NCBI RefSeq assembly: GCF_014529705.1 | Contig: NZ_JAANIH010000041.1 | Span: 1 to 64,000, forward strand | DNA: 64,000 nt | Source: Bradyrhizobium campsiandrae | GTDB lineage: Bacteria > Pseudomonadota > Alphaproteobacteria > Rhizobiales > Xanthobacteraceae | Direction of reading: 5' to 3' | Part shown: in pieces, positions 1 to 8,463 of the stretch | How positions within the stretch are numbered: position 1 is the first letter of the stretch | Layout: each line of letters starts with the position of its first letter | Translations under genes and position numbers: made by a program | The notes under the pieces: model-generated | Databases searched by the model: none | What the model saw: only the letters and a program-made list of their open reading frames with translations | Told to the model about the DNA's origin: nothing

Positions 1-187
1 GGACCGGCCGCCTGGAGCGGTCGCTCAACGCCTCCAGCCCGTGCTCCTTGTAGCGGTCGAAAATCTTGTAGCCGGTCTTGCGGGAGATACCGAACTCCCG
101 GCACACCTCGGTCATGGCTTCCCCATCCAGAAGCCGGGCGACAAAGCGCAGGCGCTCTTCCATGACCGAACTCGCTTTCCACGGCAT
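1..187 (-). CDS. IS481-family transposase, N-terminal fragment
   Basis: About 62 residues are visible, starting MPWKASSVMEERLRF and running off the window edge. They form the helix-turn-helix part of an IS481-family transposase: EVCREFGISRKTGYKIFDRY followed by GLEALSDRSRRP. The DDE integrase core expected downstream lies outside the window. The start is the ATG at 187; a second in-frame Met nine codons on (before EERLRF) is also possible. Whether the full element is active cannot be told. Confidence 0.8.
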   Translation of the reverse strand, partial: MPWKASSVMEERLRFVARLLDGEAMTEVCREFGISRKTGYKIFDRYKEHGLEALSDRSRRPV

Positions 188-267
188 CCACGCCTCCCGC
201 AGAACAAAAGCGGAAAGTGTAACCCATGTGTCCGGTACGATTTGTCACCTATGTCTCGGGCCGCTCA
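1..267 (-). mobile_element. End of an IS481-type insertion sequence, cut by the window edge
   Basis: The 5' part of an IS481-like transposase lies at the window edge. Upstream of it are two imperfect tandem copies of a motif, TGTAACCCATGTGTCCGG near 217-234 and TGTCACCTATGTCTCGG near 243-259, of the kind found at IS481-family ends. The outer boundary is inferred at about 267, where the minus-strand sequence begins TGAGCGGCCCGAGAC. The other end and any target duplication are outside the window, so completeness cannot be judged. Confidence 0.7.
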
Positions 268-439
268 CTATTTCAAAACAATTGTTTGCTGGATTCCGCA
301 GGCGAGCTTCGGGCGTCTTTCCTGATTTTCATACAACGCCCGCACAGCGAGGCACGAATTCTGCGTGCAACCGTCTGGGCGAGGTCGACGTCGATAAGCA
401 CGGACGCGTTGCCAAGAAAACGCGCTGGGAGAAGCGACG

Positions 440-1465
440 ATGACGAATAACCCCTTGCCGGTCGTATTCGGCTGCGCCGGCCCGGTGCTCAGTGACGCCG
501 AGGTCCGCTTCTTCCGGGAGACAAATCCGCTTGGCTTTATTCTGTTCGGACGCAATTGCCTCGCCCCGGATCAGATCAAGGCGCTGGTTGACGATCTGAG
601 AAACTCGATCGGCCGTGCAGACGCGCCGGTGCTGATTGATCAGGAGGGCGGGCGGGTCTCTCGGCTCAAGCCGCCGCATTGGCCCGCCTATCCGGCCGCG
701 CGCGCATTCGGCGATGCAGCGCGTGCCGACCGCACGGCGGCGCTCGAGGCGGTCCGGCTGAACAGCATGTTGATCGGCCTCGATCTGAACGCGCTCGGAA
801 TTTCAGTCAACTGCGCCCCGACGATCGATGTCCCCATCCCAGGCGCGCATGAGATGATCGGAAGCCGCGCCTATGGGCCGGATCCCCTTCTGGTGAGCGA
901 GATGGGGCGCGCCGTCTGCGAGGGCCTGTTCGACGCCAACGTTCTTCCAGTGATCAAGCATTTGCCCGGATACGGCCGCGCCATGGTGGACAGCCATCTG
1001 GCGCTGCCGGTCATCGCAGAAGGTCTCGATGAGCTCGACGCGACAGATTTTGTGCCGTTCAAGGCGCTCGCGTCCATCCCGTGGGGCATGACAGCCCACG
1101 CGCTCGTTCGCAGTGTCGATCCGGATCGGCCCGCAACCCTGTCACCCGCCGTCATCAAGGACGTGATCCGGCAACGCATCGGATTCAAGGGCATCTTGAT
1201 TACGGACGATTTGTCGATGAACGCGTTGGCGGGCGATGTGAGCACTCGCTCGATGCAGGCACTCGCGGCCGGTTGTGATGTGGCGCTTCATTGCAATGGC
1301 GACATGGCCGAGATGGAAAGCATTGCCAGGGTTGCGAGACCGATGTCGAGCCGCCTTCTGGGCGACATCGAGGCGGCGGAGCGGATGCGCGTTGAGCGCG
1401 TGCGGCCTGACATCGATCCGCAGTGGGCGCGGGGCCGCGTCCAACAGATTCTCGGGAACTCCTGA
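440..1465 (+). CDS. NagZ-like beta-N-acetylhexosaminidase (glycoside hydrolase family 3)
   Basis: This 341-residue protein matches the compact cytoplasmic NagZ type of GH3, which releases GlcNAc from anhydromuropeptides during peptidoglycan recycling. Visible signatures are LIDQEGGRVSRL (66-76), KHLPG (173-177), the acid/base dyad region DSH (184-186) and the nucleophile motif TDDLSMNAL (255-263). The usual KH-x-PGHG is PGYG here, with Tyr178 in place of a normally conserved His. The start ATG is preceded by GGGAGAAG. It stands alone between an IS end and the convergent gcd, not in the usual rhizobial nagZ-scpAB-tatAB context, so it is probably a second, diverged copy. Activity on the classical substrate is uncertain. 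Confidence 0.8.
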   Translation: MTNNPLPVVFGCAGPVLSDAEVRFFRETNPLGFILFGRNCLAPDQIKALVDDLRNSIGRADAPVLIDQEGGRVSRLKPPHWPAYPAARAFGDAARADRTAALEAVRLNSMLIGLDLNALGISVNCAPTIDVPIPGAHEMIGSRAYGPDPLLVSEMGRAVCEGLFDANVLPVIKHLPGYGRAMVDSHLALPVIAEGLDELDATDFVPFKALASIPWGMTAHALVRSVDPDRPATLSPAVIKDVIRQRIGFKGILITDDLSMNALAGDVSTRSMQALAAGCDVALHCNGDMAEMESIARVARPMSSRLLGDIEAAERMRVERVRPDIDPQWARGRVQQILGNS

Positions 1466-1513
1466 AGCGTGCGCCGATACACTTCAGGATAGGGAGATCA
1501 CCCCCGAGCCCGT

Positions 1514-3889
1514 TCAATCCTTCAACGCGTAGGCGATGACGTAGTCGCCGCGCTTGGTGCCGAACGAGCCGTGGCCGCCGGCTGCGGTGACGACAAATTG
1601 CTTGCCGCCCGCCTCATAGCTCATCGGCGTTGATTGGGCGCCGGCCGGCAGGCGGTCTTCCCACAGCACCTTGCCGTCGCGCACGTCGTAAGCCCTTATC
1701 GTGTACTCATAGGTCCCGGTGTAGAACGCGACCCCGCCGGCGGTCGTGATCGGCCCACCCAGCATCGGCACGCCCATCCTGAACGGCAGCGGCAGCGGCG
1801 TGGTGTCCCGGATCGTGCCGTTCGGATGCTGCCAGACGATCTTCATCGTCTTCAGGTCGATCGCGGCCATCGAGCCCCATGGCGGCCGGTAGCACGGCAC
1901 GGAGAGCGGCGAGAGAAAGCTCTGGATATCCACGCCGAACGGCGTGCCATACATCGGTTGCGTCCCGACCTCGCTGCCGACGGGCTTCTCGGCCGTCGGC
2001 GCCGGAGGATTTTGCGGCCCGCGCGGGATGAGCTTCGAGACGAACGGCAGTGACATCGGGTTGGCGATGGCGATCTGTCTCACCGGATCGATCGCGATGC
2101 CGCCCCATTCGAACATGCCGAGATTGCCGGGAAAGACCAGCGTGCCCTGCAGCGAGGGCGGCGTGAACGTGCCCTCGTAACGCAGCCGCTTGAACATGAT
2201 CCGGCACAGCAGCTGATCGAAGATCGTGCCGCCCCACATGTCCGCGCCGGTCAGCTTCGCTTCGGGGCGGAACGTCAGCTCGGAGAACGGCTGCGTCGGC
2301 GCGGTGCGGTCGCCGGGCGCGGCGCCTTGCGGCACGGCGCGTTCCGGCGCCGGCACGATCAGCTCGCCGGTCCGTCGATCGAGCACGAAGATGTTGCCCA
2401 CCTTGGTCGGCTGGATGATGGCGGGAACGACGCCCTTGGCGGTGGTGACATCGACCAGGCTCGGCTGCGAGGGCACGTCCATGTCCCAGAGGTCGTGATG
2501 CACCGTCTGGTATGACCAGGCGCGCTTGCCGGAGGCGATATCGAGCGCGACGATCGAGCTGGAATAGCGCTCGACCAGCGCATTGCGATTACCGCCCCAG
2601 ATGTCGGGTCCGTTGTTGCCGGTGGGGATGTAGACGAGGTTCAATTTCGGATCGAACGAGGCGGTGATCCACGAATTCGGCGAGCCGTTGGTGTAGTGAC
2701 GCGTCGGCGACGGCAGTTCGTTCTCGTCAGCCGCGCCGGAGTCCCAGGCCCAGATGAGCTTGCCGGTGTAGACGTCGAAGCCGCGGATCACGCCCGAGGG
2801 CACGTCGACCCCGTAATTGTCGATCACCGCGGCGGCGACGACGAGGATCTTGTCGCCGACGACAGGCGGCGACGTCGGCTCGAAGAAGCCCGCTGTCTTG
2901 TTGCCCATGCCCTGTTGCAGGTCGAGGCTGCCATGATCGCCAAAGCCCTCGCACGGCTTGCCGCTGTCGGCATCGAGCGCGATCATGCGCCCGTCATTGA
3001 CCGGCAGGAAGATCCGCCGCGGACATTCGGCGGGCGCGGGAGCGCCAGTGCTGTCGAGGGCGCCTTCAGCGGTTTCGTGATAGGAGACCCCGCGGCAGGT
3101 CATGTGCTGGAACGTCTTGTTGAACACCAGCTTGGGATCGTATCGCCAGCGTTCCTTGCCGGTTCTGGCGTCGAGCGCAAACAGCACCTGGTGTTGCGAG
3201 CAGAGATAGAGCGTGTCACGCACCTTGATCGGCGTCACCTCGAAGGTGGTCTCGCCGGAATCCTCCGGCGTCGGCATGTCGCCGGTGCGGAAGGTCCAGG
3301 CGACCTGGAGCTTGCTGACATTGTCGGGCGTGATCTGCTTCAGCGGCGAATAACGTTGCCCGAATTGCGTGCGGCCATAGGCGCGCCAATCGCCGTCCGG
3401 CTGCGGGTCGGCTTCGCTTTGCGGCACGCTCGCCGCTCTCTCGGCGATCGTGCCGTTGACGTCGTGATAGCTGGAGAGCAGCGCGACGACGAGCACGACG
3501 CAAGACGCGGCAACGCCGATCCAGAGCGGCAGCGTCGCGCTGCCGTAGGCGACCTGCTCGCCTCGCACCAGCCCGCGAACGATCACCGGCGTCAGCAGCC
3601 AGAGCGCCATCGGCAGGACGACGTCACCGCGCGATGCCAGCGGCCACCAGTCGAACTGCACCTCGGAGATGGCCCAGCCCAGCGTGCCGACCAGCACGAT
3701 CGCAAACAGCCACAGCGCCTGATGGCGCCGCGCCAGCAACAGCGCAGCCGTGGCAAGAATGCCGAACCCGAGCACGACATAGAAGATGGATCCGCCGAGT
3801 GCGGCGAGCCAGACGCCGCCGCCTGCGAGCACAAGACCGATCAGGGCGTAGACCACACCCGTGATGAAGACGGCCCTGGATCGCTGCAT
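1514..3889 (-). CDS. gcd: Membrane-bound PQQ-dependent glucose dehydrogenase
   Basis: At 791 residues this is close to E. coli Gcd (796). The first 150 residues hold five hydrophobic helices (about 8-30, 34-54, 59-77, 94-112, 127-148). A periplasmic quinoprotein propeller follows from about residue 165 (DWRAYGRTQFGQRYSPL). The HHDLWDMD motif at 474-481 contains the catalytic Asp of this family. Family role: periplasmic oxidation of glucose and other aldoses to lactones, with electrons passed to ubiquinone; in soil bacteria the acid formed solubilises phosphate. No pqq synthesis genes are in the window. It is divergent from xylB across 250 bp and convergent with the nagZ-like gene. Confidence 0.95.
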   Translation of the reverse strand: MQRSRAVFITGVVYALIGLVLAGGGVWLAALGGSIFYVVLGFGILATAALLLARRHQALWLFAIVLVGTLGWAISEVQFDWWPLASRGDVVLPMALWLLTPVIVRGLVRGEQVAYGSATLPLWIGVAASCVVLVVALLSSYHDVNGTIAERAASVPQSEADPQPDGDWRAYGRTQFGQRYSPLKQITPDNVSKLQVAWTFRTGDMPTPEDSGETTFEVTPIKVRDTLYLCSQHQVLFALDARTGKERWRYDPKLVFNKTFQHMTCRGVSYHETAEGALDSTGAPAPAECPRRIFLPVNDGRMIALDADSGKPCEGFGDHGSLDLQQGMGNKTAGFFEPTSPPVVGDKILVVAAAVIDNYGVDVPSGVIRGFDVYTGKLIWAWDSGAADENELPSPTRHYTNGSPNSWITASFDPKLNLVYIPTGNNGPDIWGGNRNALVERYSSSIVALDIASGKRAWSYQTVHHDLWDMDVPSQPSLVDVTTAKGVVPAIIQPTKVGNIFVLDRRTGELIVPAPERAVPQGAAPGDRTAPTQPFSELTFRPEAKLTGADMWGGTIFDQLLCRIMFKRLRYEGTFTPPSLQGTLVFPGNLGMFEWGGIAIDPVRQIAIANPMSLPFVSKLIPRGPQNPPAPTAEKPVGSEVGTQPMYGTPFGVDIQSFLSPLSVPCYRPPWGSMAAIDLKTMKIVWQHPNGTIRDTTPLPLPFRMGVPMLGGPITTAGGVAFYTGTYEYTIRAYDVRDGKVLWEDRLPAGAQSTPMSYEAGGKQFVVTAAGGHGSFGTKRGDYVIAYALKD

Positions 3890-4018
3890 GGCTGCTCCGG
3901 CGCGGCAAGGGGATCAAGCCGGTCCGATGCAAACGCAGCAGACGGCGCTTCGTTGCAATCACTGTGGTCCAGTCAACCCCGGAGGGCAACCTTGAACTGC
4001 TGCGCCTGTGCCACATCT

Positions 4019-4071
4019 GCGCGCAAAAGCTCGCGATCCGATGTGATAAGCCTTTGTGCGGAATTGCGCGC
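4019..4071. promoter_or_regulatory. Inverted repeat in the gcd/xylB divergent region
   Basis: GCGCGCAA at 4019-4026 is repeated in inverse orientation as TTGCGCGC at 4064-4071. The pair lies in the 250-bp gap between two divergent genes, so it could be a regulator site. Eight-base GC-rich matches also arise by chance in such DNA, so this is a weak call. Confidence 0.25.
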
Positions 4072-4139
4072 CGGTTGAATAGGATCATTGTTGCGCATCG
4101 CAGTCTCCGCGCTCGCAGAATTCGGGAACCAGATTCGTC

Positions 4140-5585
4140 ATGTATCTCGGCATCGATCTCGGCACCTCCGCGGTCAAGACCGTTCTCGTCGACGGCGCCC
4201 AGCGCGTGCTCGCGAGCGAGAGCCGGCCGTTGACGATGGCCTCGCCCCATCCAGGCTATTTCGAGCAGGATCCTGCGCAGTGGATCGCGGCGGCCTTTGC
4301 CACGCTCGATGCCTTGAAGGCGTCGCACGGAACGGAGCTCGCGGCGGTCGAAGGCGTCGGCCTTTCCGGCCAGATGCATGGCGCCACGTTGCTCGATGCG
4401 AACGACCGGCCGCTGCGGCCCTGCGTCCTCTGGAACGACGGACGCGCCGCCGCGGAGTGTCGCATTCTGGAGCAGCGCTGGCCCGGCTTGCGCGCGATCA
4501 CGGGCAACAAGGCCATGCCGGGATTTACCGCGCCGAAGCTGCTGTGGATCGCGGCGCACGAGCCCGAGATCTTTGCGGCGACGACACGCGTCCTGATGCC
4601 GAAGGCCTATCTGCGTCTGGTGTTGTCGGGCGAGGCGATCGAGGATGTCTCGGACGCGTCGGGATCGCTGTGGCTCGACGCGGCGCGCCGGGACTGGTCG
4701 GATGCGGCATTGGCTGCGACCGGCCTGTCGCGCGCGCACATGCCGCCTCTGGTGGAGGGATGCGCGCCGACGGCCAAGCTGCGCAGCGAACTCGCGCAGC
4801 GCTGGGGCATGGCGAGGTGCCCGATGATCGCGGGCGGTGCCGGCGACAATCCGGCCGGCGCCGTCGGCATCGGCGCGATCAGGCCTGGAACCACGTTCAT
4901 CTCGCTGGGAACCTCGGGCGCCTTGCTGGCGCCGACCGATCATATTGCCGCCAATCCGGACCGCGTCGTTCACACCTTCTGCCACGCCATTCCGGGCATG
5001 TGGATTGCGGCCGGCGCCATCCTGTCGGCGGCATCGTGTCTTGCCTGGGCCGCGCGGCTGTTCGGCGTCGCTGAGGCCGAGCTGCTGGCGCCGCTGGGAA
5101 CGCGCCCACAGGCGCCGTCGCCCGTGAGCTTCCTGCCATATCTTGCAGGCGAGCGGACGCCGCACGATGATCCCGTGGTGCGCGGCATGCTCGATGGATT
5201 GAGCCACGGCACCGATCGCGCTGCAATTGTCCAAGCGGTGCTCGAGGGTGTCGCCTTCGCGCTGGCCGATTGCCGTGACGCGCTTGGCGATGCCGGCTTA
5301 GGGGTGACGGAGGCGGATGTCATCGGTGGCGGTTCACGGTCCCGGTTCTGGCTGGCGGTGCTGGCGAGCGTCCTGAACCTGCCGATCCATCGCTTTGCCG
5401 ACGGCGAAACCGGCGCAGCGTTCGGTGCGGCGAGATTGGGGCGACTTGCTGTCACCGGCGAGGCAATCGAAACCGTCTGCACGCCACCGCAACGCGTCGA
5501 GACTTTCGAACCCGATCGCACGTTGGCGGAGGCCTATGCGATGCGGCTTCCCGCCTGGCGCGAACTGTATCGGCCCCGCCACTAG
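4140..5585 (+). CDS. xylB: Xylulokinase (FGGY carbohydrate kinase)
   Basis: The 481 residues show the FGGY kinase pattern: the N-terminal phosphate loop GIDLGTSAVKTVLVDG (4-19), LSGQMHGATLLD near residue 75, a nucleotide-binding GGAGDNPAGAVGIG segment, LGTSGALL, and the C-terminal GGGSRSRFW motif. SGQMHG is characteristic of xylulokinases within the superfamily. Role: phosphorylation of D-xylulose (or a related ketose or polyol product) to enter the pentose phosphate pathway. It heads a co-directional group with a complete sugar ABC transporter 124 bp downstream, so it probably phosphorylates the imported sugar or its oxidation product. The true substrate could be another pentulose. Confidence 0.85.
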   Translation: MYLGIDLGTSAVKTVLVDGAQRVLASESRPLTMASPHPGYFEQDPAQWIAAAFATLDALKASHGTELAAVEGVGLSGQMHGATLLDANDRPLRPCVLWNDGRAAAECRILEQRWPGLRAITGNKAMPGFTAPKLLWIAAHEPEIFAATTRVLMPKAYLRLVLSGEAIEDVSDASGSLWLDAARRDWSDAALAATGLSRAHMPPLVEGCAPTAKLRSELAQRWGMARCPMIAGGAGDNPAGAVGIGAIRPGTTFISLGTSGALLAPTDHIAANPDRVVHTFCHAIPGMWIAAGAILSAASCLAWAARLFGVAEAELLAPLGTRPQAPSPVSFLPYLAGERTPHDDPVVRGMLDGLSHGTDRAAIVQAVLEGVAFALADCRDALGDAGLGVTEADVIGGGSRSRFWLAVLASVLNLPIHRFADGETGAAFGAARLGRLAVTGEAIETVCTPPQRVETFEPDRTLAEAYAMRLPAWRELYRPRH

Positions 5586-5709
5586 CTTCGCTTTGATTGC
5601 GCAATTCTGGCTGTTCGCTGTTGCCCTGTGCGGGGGCCTTTTGTTTAATGGGTGAACCGCGCTCGAAACGAAACGCGGACGAAAAACGCATTGTGCGCCG
5701 GGAGGCACG

Positions 5710-7233
5710 ATGAACGATCCGATCCTCGAGATGCGGGGAGTCTCAAAATCCTTCTTCGGCATCAAGGCGCTGCGTGCGGTCGACCTGACCGTCTATGCCG
5801 GCGAGGTCCATGCCCTGATGGGCGAGAACGGCGCCGGCAAATCGACCCTGATGAAAATCCTGTCGGGGGCCTATCGGCCTGATCCCGGCGGCGAGATCCG
5901 CATCGAAGGCCAGCCGGTGCGGATCGAAGGTCCGCTCGGCGGCCGTGCCGCGGGCATCTCGATCATCTATCAGGAACTGTCTTTGGCCCCCAATCTGAGC
6001 GTTGCGGAGAATATTTATCTCGGCCGTGAGATCTCGCGTTCGGGTTTGCTGGCGCGCGGCGCCATGCGCGAGGGCGTCGGCCCGATCCTGGAGCGGCTGG
6101 GAGCCGATTTCCTGCCGTCGACCTTGGTGGCGCATCTCTCGATGGGGCAGCGCCAGCTCGTCGAGATCGCGCGCGCACTGCACGCGCGCTCGAAGATCCT
6201 GATCATGGACGAGCCGACCACCGCGCTGTCGGCCGGCGAGAGCGAGCGGCTGTTCGCGCTGATCCGTCAGCTTCGCGCCGAGGGACTTGCCATCATCTAC
6301 ATCTCGCACCGCATGGACGAGGTCTATGCGCTCGGGGACCGCGTCACCGTGCTGCGCGATGGCCGTCTGGTCGGCTCGCTCGACAAGCGGGACATCCGCG
6401 CCGAGGCCATCGTCCGCATGATGGTCGGACGCGATGTCTCGTCCTTCTACAAGAAGGATCACGATCCCGGGGCCGGGAAGGGGCACCCCGTGCTCACCGC
6501 CACCGACATGGCCGACGGGAAGCGCGTCAAGGGCTGCTCGCTCACGGTGCACGCGGGCGAGGTGGTGGGGCTTGCCGGCCTGATCGGCGCCGGCCGCACC
6601 GAGCTTGCGCATCTCATCGTCGGTGCAGCACCGAAGATTTCGGGCCGCCTGGAACTGGAAGGCCAGCCGATCGATATCCGCACCACAGGTGAAGCGCTCG
6701 AGGCCGGCATCGCCTATCTGACCGAAGACCGCAAGGCGCTCGGCCTGTTCCTCGACATGTCGTGCCTGGACAACATCAACCTTGCCGTGCTCGGGCGCGA
6801 TGCCAAGCTCGGCTGGTTCCTGGATCGCGACAAGGCGCGCGAGCGCGCCGACCGCGCGTTTACGGGACTCAGTATCCGCGCCGCCAATGTCGGCGTGCCC
6901 GCAGGCGGCCTCTCCGGTGGCAACCAGCAGAAGGTGCTGCTGTCGCGCCTGCTCGCCATTGCGCCGAAGGTGCTGATCCTCGACGAGCCGACGCGCGGCG
7001 TCGATGTCGGTGCCAAGTCGGAGATCTATTCCATCATCGACAATCTCGCCAAGGTCGGCACGGCGATCCTCGTCATTTCGTCGGACCTGCCCGAGATCAT
7101 CGGCATCTGCGACCGCGTCCTCGTGATGCGCTCCGGGCTCATCGCGGGCGAGGTGAGGCGAACCGAGACGGCGCCTTTGACTCAGGAGGACATCATGGCC
7201 CTCGCCACGGGGACGGAGCATCTCGATGCCTGA
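5710..7233 (+). CDS. Sugar ABC transporter ATP-binding protein (two ABC domains)
   Basis: This 507-residue protein has the duplicated ABC layout of the RbsA/XylG/MglA family (CUT2). Domain 1 has Walker A GENGAGKST, signature LSMGQRQ and Walker B ILIMDEPTTALS. Domain 2 has a degenerate Walker A (GLIGAGRTEL), as usual for this family, signature LSGGNQQKVLLSRLL and Walker B VLILDEPTRGVDVG. It energises the permease encoded next, whose start overlaps its end by 8 bases, so the two are translationally coupled. The start is an ATG nine bases after GGGAGG. Ribose, xylose or a polyol are all possible substrates; the adjacent xylulokinase favours a pentose or pentitol. Confidence 0.92.
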   Translation: MNDPILEMRGVSKSFFGIKALRAVDLTVYAGEVHALMGENGAGKSTLMKILSGAYRPDPGGEIRIEGQPVRIEGPLGGRAAGISIIYQELSLAPNLSVAENIYLGREISRSGLLARGAMREGVGPILERLGADFLPSTLVAHLSMGQRQLVEIARALHARSKILIMDEPTTALSAGESERLFALIRQLRAEGLAIIYISHRMDEVYALGDRVTVLRDGRLVGSLDKRDIRAEAIVRMMVGRDVSSFYKKDHDPGAGKGHPVLTATDMADGKRVKGCSLTVHAGEVVGLAGLIGAGRTELAHLIVGAAPKISGRLELEGQPIDIRTTGEALEAGIAYLTEDRKALGLFLDMSCLDNINLAVLGRDAKLGWFLDRDKARERADRAFTGLSIRAANVGVPAGGLSGGNQQKVLLSRLLAIAPKVLILDEPTRGVDVGAKSEIYSIIDNLAKVGTAILVISSDLPEIIGICDRVLVMRSGLIAGEVRRTETAPLTQEDIMALATGTEHLDA

Positions 7234-8266
7234 CAACGCTGCCTCGAAGGCCCAACCCGCTCCGGTGATGACCAACGGGGGCGCCGCGGAGACGAAGCGC
7301 CAGCGGGTGAGGATGCTGATCAGCGCGCTCGGCATGCTGCCGGTGCTGCTGATCCTCTGCATTGGTTTCCACTTCCTGTCCGAGGGGCGTTTCTTCACCG
7401 GCCAGAATCTCGGCATCGTGTTGCAGCAGGCTGCGGTGAACACCGTGCTCGCCGCGGGCATGACCTTCGTCATTCTCACCGGCGGCATCGACCTCTCGGT
7501 CGGCTCGATCCTGGCGGTGTCCGCGATGGCGGGCCTGACGATGTCCAAGCTGCCCGCGGTGGGCGCGCTGTGGCTGCCGGTCGCCGTGCTCACCGGCCTC
7601 GGCTTCGGCGTCGTCAACGGCGCGTTGATCGCGCTGCTGCGCCTGCCGCCCTTCATCGTCACGCTGGGCTCGCTGACCGCCGTGCGCGGCCTGGCGCGGC
7701 TGTTAGGGGCCGATACCACGGTGTTCAACCCCTCGATTCCCTACGCCTTCATCGGCAACGGTTCACTGATACTCGTGCCCGGCGTCGCCTCGATCCCGTG
7801 GCTCTCGGTGATCGCGCTGCTCGTCATCCTGGTTTCCTGGCTGGTGCTGCGCCGGACCGTGCTCGGCGTGCACATCTATGCGGTGGGCGGCAATGAGAGC
7901 GCGGCGCGGCTTGCCGGCATCAAGGTCTGGGCCGTCCTGATCTTTGTCTATGGCGTGTCGGGTCTGCTGGCCGGGCTCGGCGGCGCGATGCAGGCGGCGC
8001 GGCTCTATGCCGCCAACGGCCTGCAGCTCGGACAGAGCTACGAACTCGACGCTATCACCGCGGTGATCCTCGGCGGCACGTCCTTCGTCGGCGGCATCGG
8101 TTCGATCTGGGGAACGCTGATCGGTGCGCTGATCATCGCCGTGCTCTCGAACGGTCTGATCCTGATCGGCGTCTCAGACATCTGGCAATACGTCATCAAG
8201 GGTCTCGTCATCATCGGCGCCGTCGCGCTCGACCGCTATCGGTTGCAAGGCTCCGCCAGAACCTAA
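7226..8266 (+). CDS. Sugar ABC transporter permease (RbsC-like)
   Basis: The 346 residues contain many hydrophobic helices and the RbsC/BPD_transp_2 hallmarks: TFVILTGGIDLSVGSILA, LPPFIVTLGSL, the cytoplasmic EAA-like segment VYAVGGNESAARLAGIKV (family form) and ITAVILGGTSFVGGIGSIWGTLIGALII. It forms the channel of the transporter with the ATPase encoded upstream. Its last codons (GSART then TAA) are the first unit of a 21-bp tandem repeat, so the C-terminus is fixed by repeat sequence. The start ATG overlaps the end of the ATPase gene. Confidence 0.92.
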   Translation: MPDNAASKAQPAPVMTNGGAAETKRQRVRMLISALGMLPVLLILCIGFHFLSEGRFFTGQNLGIVLQQAAVNTVLAAGMTFVILTGGIDLSVGSILAVSAMAGLTMSKLPAVGALWLPVAVLTGLGFGVVNGALIALLRLPPFIVTLGSLTAVRGLARLLGADTTVFNPSIPYAFIGNGSLILVPGVASIPWLSVIALLVILVSWLVLRRTVLGVHIYAVGGNESAARLAGIKVWAVLIFVYGVSGLLAGLGGAMQAARLYAANGLQLGQSYELDAITAVILGGTSFVGGIGSIWGTLIGALIIAVLSNGLILIGVSDIWQYVIKGLVIIGAVALDRYRLQGSART

Positions 8267-8366
8267 AGAGGCTCCGCCAGAACCTAAAGAGGCTCCGCCA
8301 GAACCTAAAGAGGCTCCGCCAGAACCTAAAGAGGCTCCGCCAGAACTTAAGGGGGCTCCGCCAGGA
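8248..8366 (+). repeat. Tandem repeat of 21 bp, five units plus a partial sixth, over the permease stop codon
   Basis: Unit core GGCTCCGCCAGAACCTAA recurs with a period of exactly 21 bp at 8248, 8269, 8290, 8311 and 8332. The first four units are identical and the fifth has small changes (AACTTAAGG). A partial unit follows from 8353. The first unit encodes the last residues and stop codon of the permease, so the array looks like repeated duplication of a gene's 3' end. Every full unit carries the TAA in the same frame, so changes in copy number would leave the protein unchanged and only alter the spacer before the binding-protein gene. Confidence 0.97.
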
Positions 8367-8463
8367 AACCCGGAAGGAATCGGCGCGCGGGCAGAAATAC
8401 GAGGTTCCGTTACGGCATCTGGTCTGCCGTGCCGGCTCTGAAGACAGACCAGGGAGGAAGCCA

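Noticed and set aside
5743..7728. A 661-codon minus-strand frame opposite the ABC ATPase and permease
   Set aside because: Overlaps two well-supported transporter genes and shows no motif.
8248..8366. CRISPR-like array
   Set aside because: Units are directly adjacent without spacers, so this is a simple tandem repeat.
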